This document shows, one piece after another, positions 38,535-43,846 of a DNA stretch of 53,467 nt. The stretch covers positions 1-53,467 of the IMG/VR virus record IMGVR_UViG_3300004151_000011. One strand, given 5' to 3'. The first letter of the stretch is position 1. Each line of letters begins with the position of its first letter. Both the position numbers and the translations under genes were made by a program. Under the pieces are notes generated by a model, which made no database searches, had not been told where the DNA came from, and saw only the letters and a program-made list of their open reading frames with translations. Source of the DNA: a virus.

Positions 38535-39610
38535 CTGATTCCCTCCCTGCCCCCCTCGTTCCCGCCGATTGCGATCTGCGGGATTTTCCGCACATGCAGC
38601 TCGACGTGCAGCGCCTGCGCGATTCCGATTTTGCCGCCCTGGTCGATCCCGAAGCGGCCTGGGCCGGCGTGCTGCTGTGGTGCGCGGCGTGGCATCAAGT
38701 CCCCGCGGGGTCGCTGCCCGACGATGATCGAATCCTGTCCAATCTCGCTGGCTATGGCCGGGTAGTTCGAGTCTGGAAGCGGCACCGGGCGGGTGCACTG
38801 CACGGCTGGATCAAATGCAGCGATGGCCGGCTGTATCACCCAGTGATCGCCGAGAAAGCCCGCGAAGCGTGGCGCTCGAAACAGGCCCGACATCATGAGC
38901 GCCTCTGCGATCGAATCCGCAAAGAGAATGGCCGGCGCAAAGCTAAGGGCTTGACTGATCTCGAAATTCCGACCTTTGACGCCTGGATGGTCGCAGGAAA
39001 ACCGGCCGAATGGCCCCCCTCAGTTCCAGCGGAAAGCCCCGAAATTCCACCGGAACAACTCACATCTTCCGATGGAACCGCCGAAAGGTCTGGAGATGTT
39101 CCGGCGGAACACACCCCTGTTTCCGGCGGAACTGGAAATTGTTCCGGCGGAATTCCGGCGGAAAACGCTCTTAAGGGAGAGGGAGAGGGAGAAAGAGAAG
39201 AAAAAGAGGATTCCCCCCTGTGTGCCCCCCCCTTCGAAACCGAGCCCACCGACCTGACCGCGCCGGCTGCGCCGACGCCTGACCAAGGATCGCTCCATGC
39301 CATTGCCCGAAACAGCAGAACCCGTGGAACGCGGCTTCCGGCCGATTGGTGGCCTGATGCCGAAGATTGCACCTTCGCCCGAAACCTTAAGCTCGACCCG
39401 GCCACCGTCGCCGATCGGTTCCGGGATCACTGGCACGCCCAATCCGGACAGAAGGGGGTCAAGCTCGACTGGTCAGCGACCTGGCGCAACTGGTGCCGCT
39501 CAGACCACGGGCGCCACATTGGCCGACCTGGCCCCGGCTCAGGTGGACGCCACACTGGAAGCCTTGTTGCCACCGTCTGCGAACTCGTGGCTGAAGCCCG
39601 TGGTCGCTGA
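38531..39610 (+). CDS. DUF1376-type replication protein (origin-binding candidate)
   Basis: A 359-residue protein. The N-terminal 120 residues are DUF1376 (FPHMQLDVQRLRDSDFAALVDPEAAWAGVLLWCAAWHQVPAGSLPDDDRILSNLAGY... HGWIKCSDGRLYHPVIAEKAREAW), a winged-helix domain of phage replisome organisers. The C-terminal domain (RLPADWWPDAEDCTFARNLKLDPATVADRFRDHWHAQSGQKGVKLDWSATWRNWCR) is usual in this family. Between them, residues about 165-227 are low-complexity and are encoded by seven palindromic repeats and a purine tract, the apparent origin, as in lambda O. Confidence 0.86.
   Translation: MTDSLPAPLVPADCDLRDFPHMQLDVQRLRDSDFAALVDPEAAWAGVLLWCAAWHQVPAGSLPDDDRILSNLAGYGRVVRVWKRHRAGALHGWIKCSDGRLYHPVIAEKAREAWRSKQARHHERLCDRIRKENGRRKAKGLTDLEIPTFDAWMVAGKPAEWPPSVPAESPEIPPEQLTSSDGTAERSGDVPAEHTPVSGGTGNCSGGIPAENALKGEGEGEREEKEDSPLCAPPFETEPTDLTAPAAPTPDQGSLHAIARNSRTRGTRLPADWWPDAEDCTFARNLKLDPATVADRFRDHWHAQSGQKGVKLDWSATWRNWCRSDHGRHIGRPGPGSGGRHTGSLVATVCELVAEARGR
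39024..39210 (+). other. Candidate lytic origin: seven iterons and a purine tract inside the DUF1376 gene
   Basis: Eleven-base palindromic units TTCC-N3-GGAA start at 39024, 39045, 39067, 39099, 39121, 39142 and 39153; the last four share TTCCGGCGGAA. The spacings 21, 22, 32, 22, 21 and 11 are whole helical turns, so all lie on one face. Then 38 bases of purines only (39173-39210) follow, a likely site of strand opening. The protein product is expected to bind them. Confidence 0.8.
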
Positions 39611-40025
39611 CCGGACCACGGCCGATTTCGGGTGGGATCAGGAATTTGTCGGCTATCGCGTCGCTCCTGGTGTGCAGGTGCCAGCCTCGGAAATTGACGC
39701 CCTTGACCGAGCGATCGACCTGCACCGCCAAGCCTGCGCCCCGGCGCCACAGGACCGGATCACCACCGCGCTTGCCGAACTGCGGGTGCTGACCAAGGCG
39801 CGGGCCGAAGACTCGCTCGACCTGAAATTTCTGATCCGGGTTTATGCCGACCGCCTTGGCGAGTGGCCGGCGGACGTGGTGGCCCATGTGCTGCGGACCC
39901 AGGCCAGTGTCAGTCGCTGGTGGCCCGCCTGGGAAGAGCTGCAAGTTCGGTTGGAGACCTATGCCCGGAAGCGACGGACCCGGCTTAAGGCGCTCGAAGA
40001 TGCTCGACGGTCGATCCGCGGTTGA
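39519..40025 (+). CDS. Hypothetical replication-region protein
   Basis: About 168 residues from TTG 39519; GTG 39543 and a distant ATG 39297 are alternatives. The core (DRITTALAELRVLTKARAEDSLDLKFLIRVYADRLGEWPADVVAHVLRTQASVSRWWPAWEELQVRLETYARKRRTRLKALE) is helical and has the look of the gene after DUF1376 in related phages, where a helicase loader is expected. It overlaps the DUF1376 3' end in another frame. No proven function. Confidence 0.65.
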   Translation: MADLAPAQVDATLEALLPPSANSWLKPVVADRTTADFGWDQEFVGYRVAPGVQVPASEIDALDRAIDLHRQACAPAPQDRITTALAELRVLTKARAEDSLDLKFLIRVYADRLGEWPADVVAHVLRTQASVSRWWPAWEELQVRLETYARKRRTRLKALEDARRSIRG

Positions 40026-40215
40026 CCCCGCCACCCTCATCATCCCCGGCGCCGTCTGGCAGCCGGGAGCCTGGACGGCGGCCCGCTGCGAGATGTGGCG
40101 GCAGGCGGACCCGGCAACCCGGGCCAGGATCGAGCGGTGGGTGATGGCCGAGCATGACCGGGGGCGGTGCCACCAAACGCAACTGCCCCCGCAATCGAGT
40201 TTTTGCGGGGGCTAG
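40000..40215 (+). CDS. Hypothetical small protein ending the replication operon
   Basis: A 71-residue protein (VDPATLIIPGAVWQPGAWTAARCEMWRQADPATRARIERWVMAEHDRG). It overlaps the preceding gene by 26 bases. Its last codons lie in a CCCCCGCAA/TTGCGGGGG hairpin (about 40190-40212) that may end transcription, though no T run follows. No family assigned. Confidence 0.55.
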   Translation: MLDGRSAVDPATLIIPGAVWQPGAWTAARCEMWRQADPATRARIERWVMAEHDRGRCHQTQLPPQSSFCGG

Positions 40216-40397
40216 GCTGGCGAAACGATGTTTTTGGCTATGGTGGGGTATGTGAAACGAAATGCGCTTCCAGGTGGCCTTAGAGCGCGATTGCGTGGTG
40301 GTGAGGAAAATGGGGGCGGGCGATCATCTCATAGCCCCCCCCGGCACGCCATCCCAGTCATGCCGGGGGACGGGTGGAAGCGAGAGGGGGCTTTCGA

Positions 40398-40754
40398 TCA
40401 TCCCCAGTCGAGCCGGCGCTTTCGGGCGATCTTGATTCCATGTCTCCTTGCGGCGTGGCGCGCCCCGCTGACGGATGCGCCAAGCCGCAAAGCGATCTCT
40501 TCGACGTTTAAACCGGATTTTGCTAATATTTCAATTTTTTCAGGGTTTATTTCCACCGGGGCCTTGCGGCTAGGCGGGGCCAGCCTGTGCCGTCGGATGT
40601 GGCTGCTGACGCAGCGCACGCCGATGCCCGCCGCCTCGGCGATCTGCTTGATGGTTTGCCCTGTGGTGAGCATCTGAACTACCTCGGCGTTGGTCAGCGC
40701 GCCACAGTGGCCGGCCGGCGCGCGCGGGGCGCACTCCTTGCGTCTGAGTGCCAT
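40398..40754 (-). CDS. Tandem helix-turn-helix protein
   Basis: A 118-residue basic protein with two helix-turn-helix-like units: LTNAEVVQMLTTGQTIKQIAEAAGIGVRCVSSHIRRHRL and EKIEILAKSGLNVEEIALRLGASVSGARHAARRHGIKI. Such paired units occur in resolvase-type DNA-binding domains and small regulators. Start at ATG 40754 after GAGG. It is oriented against both neighbours, with a CCCCCGGCA/TGCCGGGGG dyad beyond its stop (40344-40375 region). Confidence 0.65.
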   Translation of the reverse strand: MALRRKECAPRAPAGHCGALTNAEVVQMLTTGQTIKQIAEAAGIGVRCVSSHIRRHRLAPPSRKAPVEINPEKIEILAKSGLNVEEIALRLGASVSGARHAARRHGIKIARKRRLDWG

Positions 40755-40960
40755 GCTCGCCGCCTCGGCCGACACGCCGGCGCGCTCGGCGATTTTTTTG
40801 ATCAGCTTTTTTAGCGATCAATTTTTTGAAAAATCCCGCTAAAGAATACGACTTCCAAACATTGGAAAAACATATTATAAATAAAAGTTAATAAAAAAAT
40901 CGTTTACCATCCTTTGCGACTTACTTAAAAGTAAAGAGTCAATAATAAAAGGCGATCAGC

Positions 40961-41371
40961 ATGACGGATACCCCCCAGATCACTGCCGAAGTTTCGCGCG
41001 TCGTTTCGGCATTCGTTTCGAACAATTCCATTTCATCTACCGAACTGCCCTCGCTCATCCGGTCTGTGCATGATGCCCTCGCAGGCCTCGGTCAGTCGGT
41101 CACCACCATCCCCGAGGCGCAACCGGCAGTGTCGGTCAAAAAATCGGTGACCCCGGACGCGATCGTCTGCCTTGAGTGCGGCGAAAAGCTGAAGATGCTC
41201 AAGCGGCACTTGCGGACCGACCACGGCCTGACCCCGGATGAGTATCGCGCCAAGTGGAGGCTGCCGGCCGATTACCCGATGGTTGCACCCAATTATGCTA
41301 CCCATCGGTCTCGGATCGCGAGATCCGCCGGCTTGGGGCACTGGCGGCGGGGCCAGCAGGCGGCCGAGTGA
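40961..41371 (+). CDS. MucR/Ros-family zinc-finger regulator
   Basis: A 136-residue protein of the MucR/Ros family. The zinc finger has C70-x2-C73-x9-H83-x4-H88 in CLECGEKLKMLKRHLRTDHGL, followed by the conserved TPDEYRAKWRLPADYPMVAPNYATHRSRIARSAGLG. Host MucR/Ros proteins bind AT-rich DNA and control cell-cycle, surface and virulence genes. A phage copy could silence phage genes or reprogramme the host. A 200-base AT-rich upstream region with a GACT-TACTT/AGTAA-AGTC-like hairpin suits MucR autoregulation. Confidence 0.9.
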   Translation: MTDTPQITAEVSRVVSAFVSNNSISSTELPSLIRSVHDALAGLGQSVTTIPEAQPAVSVKKSVTPDAIVCLECGEKLKMLKRHLRTDHGLTPDEYRAKWRLPADYPMVAPNYATHRSRIARSAGLGHWRRGQQAAE

Positions 41372-41436
41372 CAGGGTGCGAAAGCGCCTCGGTGCCGGGT
41401 GGTGATGCAACGTTATAACATTGCGTGAGGTGAGAA

Positions 41437-42003
41437 ATGGCGCGGCGGCGCGGTAGATCAAGGAAACCGGGTCCACGACACCCCAACGGGGAGTTGGTCG
41501 AGGGGCGGTGGAAGCCGGATGAACTGCTCCGGCATCGCGCCGAATCGGTCGGGGGGAAACAAGCCAAACGCGAAGAAGCCGGATCGGCTGCCGGACGACT
41601 GTTCCTGGCCGGCAAGATCGGGCAAGTTGAGTACGACGCCACCATCAAGCTGATCGAAGCCTGGGACCGCTGGCGTCGCCTTGCTGCCATCCCTGACCGG
41701 CACCCGCCGGCCGCCAGCTATGGCGAGGTCATCAAAGCCGGCCCGCGCCCGGATTGTTCGGCCGCCGCCTGGGAGTGGGCCAAATCTCGGTATATCGGCG
41801 CCGTCAACGCTGTCGGCCCTGGCCTGAGATGGGCGGCGGTCGAGAGCGTGGTGATCGATGATGCCGCCCCGCCCAGACTGTTCGAAGCGTCGGCCTTGGG
41901 TGACAAGATCAGGGCGGCCCTGTTTGATGGACTGGCGCGACTGGCCCAATATTTCAATGCGACGGTGCAGCCGCCCATTGCGGACGGGCGGCGGATCGCG
42001 TAA
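41437..42003 (+). CDS. Hypothetical protein upstream of the packaging region
   Basis: A 188-residue protein with a basic N-terminus (ARRRGRSRKPGPRHPNGELVEGRWKPDELLRHRAESVGGKQA) and a helical remainder (YDATIKLIEAWDRWRRLAAIPDRHPP, CSAAAWEWAKSRYIGAVNAVGPGLRWAAVESVVI). It starts after GAGGTGAG. Its place between regulators and the terminase region suits a late regulator; no family is recognised. It is followed by a terminator. Confidence 0.62.
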   Translation: MARRRGRSRKPGPRHPNGELVEGRWKPDELLRHRAESVGGKQAKREEAGSAAGRLFLAGKIGQVEYDATIKLIEAWDRWRRLAAIPDRHPPAASYGEVIKAGPRPDCSAAAWEWAKSRYIGAVNAVGPGLRWAAVESVVIDDAAPPRLFEASALGDKIRAALFDGLARLAQYFNATVQPPIADGRRIA

Positions 42004-42025
42004 TCTCCCGAAATACATCGTTGGT

Positions 42026-42062
42026 AAGTGCGCCCGGAGCGATCCGAGGCGCACTTTCTGTT
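42026..42062 (+). terminator. Intrinsic terminator
   Basis: AAGTGCGCC (42026-42034) pairs with GGCGCACTT (42048-42056); inside, CGGA and TCCG pair around GCGA. The 13 base pairs are followed by TCTGTTTC. It separates the rightward gene from the XRE gene on the other strand. Confidence 0.75.
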
Positions 42063-42278
42063 TCAGGGGGTGCCGTCACCCCACGCCTTGATGCGGTGGT
42101 ACAGCGCGGCGCAAGCCAGGGCGACAGAGTGCGGTATTTCGACCGCACGGCCATCATCCCGCCGCCGGCCCGCCTCGTATAGCTCAATCGTGGTCTTGCT
42201 AAGTCCGAGAGCTTCCCCTGCCTTGATCTGGGACAGGCCCATCGCCGATCGCCATTCCTTGAACTGTTCGGGTTTCAT
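42063..42278 (-). CDS. XRE-family regulator
   Basis: A 71-residue helix-turn-helix protein (KPEQFKEWRSAMGLSQIKAGEALGLSKTTIELYEAGRRRDDGRAVEIPHSVALACAALYHRIKAWG), of the compact alphaproteobacterial type. It lies downstream of a 22-residue peptide gene on the same strand; both would be read from the promoter at 42480-42508, whose spacer holds the dyad GCGTACA-T-TGTACGC, the probable target of this protein. Confidence 0.8.
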   Translation of the reverse strand: MKPEQFKEWRSAMGLSQIKAGEALGLSKTTIELYEAGRRRDDGRAVEIPHSVALACAALYHRIKAWGDGTP

Positions 42279-42295
42279 CGCCTACAATCTCCATC

Positions 42296-42441
42296 AGGAG
42301 GTGACGCGGGTCCTTATCTCCTGCGGTGGAGCCGGTTTCCCGGCCCCACCTTTTGGTTTACCAGGCTGCGTGCGTGTCGGCCAAGATCAGCAGCGCAACC
42401 AGGATTGCCAGTTTCAGGAGCTTCATTCCGCGTCACCTCCT
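42296..42441. repeat. Perfect 14-base inverted repeat enclosing the peptide gene
   Basis: AGGAGGTGACGCGG (42296-42309) is the exact reverse complement of 42428-42441. In the leftward transcript the upstream arm is the Shine-Dalgarno of the peptide gene, and the downstream arm is its full complement 118 bases later. Between them GGTGGxGCCGG pairs with CCGGCxCCACC around GAAA. The mRNA can fold to hide the Shine-Dalgarno. Confidence 0.75.
42358..42426 (-). CDS. 22-residue hydrophobic peptide with perfect Shine-Dalgarno
   Basis: ATG 42426 encodes MKLLKLAILVALLILAD plus five residues: two lysines, then an uninterrupted apolar helix. AAAGGAGGTGA upstream is a full anti-16S match, far stronger than most starts in this window. 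The length and make-up fit a membrane-active type I toxin, a leader peptide or an entericidin/holin-like accessory peptide. The complement of the Shine-Dalgarno in the same mRNA suggests tight translational control. Confidence 0.6.
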   Translation of the reverse strand: MKLLKLAILVALLILADTHAAW

Positions 42442-42479
42442 TTCGTTTTGTCATTGGGATCATCCCCGCTGACAAAATA

Positions 42480-42524
42480 AATTTAGCGTACATTGTACGC
42501 TATATCAATGAAAAACAGCGTACA
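42480..42524 (-). promoter_or_regulatory. Leftward promoter with operator dyad in the spacer
   Basis: On the minus strand TTGATA (42508-42503) and TAAATT (42485-42480) are 17 bases apart. The spacer is almost filled by the perfect dyad GCGTACA-T-TGTACGC (42486-42500), and a further GCGTACA half-site lies at 42518-42524, 32 bases from the first. Probably bound by the XRE protein encoded at 42063-42278. Confidence 0.7.
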
Positions 42525-42573
42525 TTTTTTGGAATTCCTGGCCCCAGCAGGGCCAGCGGGCGGGCGCAATTCA

Positions 42574-42651
42574 CGGTGTGTAGCTCAGCCAGGCCAGAGC
42601 ATCGCGTTTGGGACGCGAGGGCCGGCGGTTCGAATCCGTCCACACCGACCA
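42574..42651 (+). tRNA. tRNA-Pro(TGG)
   Basis: A complete 78-base cloverleaf with encoded CCA. Acceptor CGGTGTG pairs with CACACCG, anticodon stem TCGCG/CGCGA, loop TTTGGGA with anticodon TGG, T arm GGCGG-TTCGAAT-CCGTC. It reads CCA proline codons, which are used little by a GC-rich host but more by the AT-rich phage genes. Confidence 0.93.
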
Positions 42652-42652
42652 T

Positions 42653-42727
42653 GGGGCCTTAGCTCAGTTGGGAGAGCATCGCGCTTGCATCGCGAAGGTC
42701 GGGGGTTCGAGCCCCCAGGCTCCACCA
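42653..42727 (+). tRNA. tRNA-Ala(TGC), one base short in the T arm
   Basis: Acceptor GGGGCCT/AGGCTCC with CCA encoded, standard D arm, anticodon stem TCGCG/CGCGA and loop CTTGCAT with anticodon TGC. The T arm is GGGGG-TTCGAG-CCCCC, with six instead of seven loop bases, making the gene 75 instead of 76 bases. It begins two bases after the tRNA-Pro gene. Confidence 0.88.
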
Positions 42728-42785
42728 AGATCTGGTGCCACGCAAGGCGTGCGGTAATCAGGTTGTCGAGAACCAGACGGGGTGA

Positions 42786-42858
42786 TTGGGCGTAGCTCAG
42801 TTGGGAGAGCACCTTCCGGGCCGGAAGGAGGTCGGCGGTTCAAGTCCGTCCGCCCACG
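42786..42858 (+). tRNA. tRNA-like sequence, anticodon position GGC (Ala?), lacking U33 and CCA
   Basis: The D arm (GCTC-AGTTGGGA-GAGC) and T arm (GGCGG-TTCAAGT-CCGTC) are canonical and the acceptor TTGGGCG/CGCCCAC has one mismatch at the first pair. The anticodon stem CCTTC/GAAGG closes a loop CGGGCCG, so position 33 is G where nearly all tRNAs have U. CCA is not encoded. It is either a decaying tRNA or a tRNA-like RNA with another use. Confidence 0.55.
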
Positions 42859-42961
42859 CGATCTGGGTGCCGCAAGGCATGATGTAAAACGAGGCGTCGA
42901 GACCACGCCTATCGACAACCCGGCGGGGCGATCCCGCCACCAGACCCAAGACACCGACCAC

Positions 42962-43037
42962 GCCGCCTTAGCTCATCAGGTAGAGCGCCGGCCTTGTAAA
43001 CCGGAGGCGCGGGGATCGTGACCCCGAGGCGGCTCCA
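42962..43037 (+). tRNA. tRNA-Thr(TGT)
   Basis: A 76-base cloverleaf with encoded CCA. Acceptor GCCGCCT/AGGCGGC, D stem GCTC/GAGC, anticodon loop CTTGTAA with TGT, T stem CGGGG/CCCCG. The T loop reads ATCGTGA instead of the usual TTCGAnT, and the last anticodon-stem pair is C-A, so it is divergent from cellular tRNAs. Confidence 0.85.
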
Positions 43038-43053
43038 GATTTGAGATAGCGAT

Positions 43054-43380
43054 ATGGCCAAGCTCCGCACTCTCGGCCCGACTACTGCGCCAATTCGGAT
43101 GGCTTCCGCTCATCCATTGCCCAAACAAGCCGAAGCGTTCTACCAGTCTGATGCGTGGCGAAAGCTGCGGGCCGATTTGATCCGTCAGCGGGGCCGACGG
43201 TGCGAGACCTGCGGCAAGACGCATGAGCTTGACGGCACCCCCGTCAAGCTGATTGGCGACCATGTCATTGAGCGTAAAGACGGTGGGGCTGACCTTGACC
43301 CACGCAATGTCCGTCTCGTCTGCCAGGCCTGCCACAACGTCAAGACAGCCAAGGCCCGGGCCGAAAGGCTCAGGGGGTAG
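43054..43380 (+). CDS. HNH endonuclease
   Basis: A 108-residue HNH nuclease. RCETCGKTHE supplies the first zinc Cys pair, LIGDHVIERKDGGADLDPRNVRLVCQACHNVKTA holds the H, N, Cys pair and final His. It stands directly before the small terminase gene; in HK97-like phages HNH proteins at this position work with the terminase in DNA cutting for packaging. Confidence 0.9.
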   Translation: MAKLRTLGPTTAPIRMASAHPLPKQAEAFYQSDAWRKLRADLIRQRGRRCETCGKTHELDGTPVKLIGDHVIERKDGGADLDPRNVRLVCQACHNVKTAKARAERLRG

Positions 43381-43501
43381 GGGGTTTATCAATAGTAGCC
43401 CGGGTGGGCGCTTCGACCGGTTGGGGCTCATCCGTAGAATTTTTCCGTCGGTATGATTTTTCCCACCCCGAAATCAAATAATCAAATTGGAGGCTAACCC
43501 C

Positions 43502-43843
43502 ATGGCGCGCGGAGGTTTTCGCCCGGGCGCTGGCCGTCCGAAAGGCACCAAGGCAACAAAGGAAATCAAAGCCATGGCGGCGGTTCTTGACGCCGCCCCG
43601 GCCGGATCGCCCGTCTTCAAGACGGCGAAGGAATTCGCCATGTGGGTGATCAACAACGATGGTGTCGATCTCGACAGCCGCTTGAGGGCCATGCAGGCCG
43701 TTTTGCCCTTCACCGACTCCCGCATTGCCGATGCCGTGCCCGGCAAGAAAGAGCAGAGGGCCGAAGCGGCGAAGGAAGCGGCCCGGGGTAAGTTCGCCGC
43801 CCCCGCCCCGCCGAAGCTGGCGATCGACAACACGAAGAGGTAG
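43502..43843 (+). CDS. Terminase small subunit-like protein
   Basis: A 113-residue protein starting ARGGFRPGAGRPKGTKA, a basic phrase frequent at the N-terminus of phage small terminases, followed by helices (KEFAMWVINNDGVDLDSRLRAMQAVLPF). ATG 43502 with TTGGAGG upstream. It precedes the large terminase by three bases. It would recognise phage DNA and recruit the large subunit; the family call rests mostly on position. Confidence 0.7.
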   Translation: MARGGFRPGAGRPKGTKATKEIKAMAAVLDAAPAGSPVFKTAKEFAMWVINNDGVDLDSRLRAMQAVLPFTDSRIADAVPGKKEQRAEAAKEAARGKFAAPAPPKLAIDNTKR

Positions 43844-43846
43844 CCC

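Noticed and set aside
38531-39610. A tail-type or repeat protein because of the repeated PAE/SGG residues
   Set aside because: The repeats are in the DNA (TTCC-N3-GGAA) and fall between two recognised domains of a replication protein.
42574-43037. Small proteins encoded over the tRNA cluster
   Set aside because: Frames here simply run through the highly similar arms of the tRNA genes.
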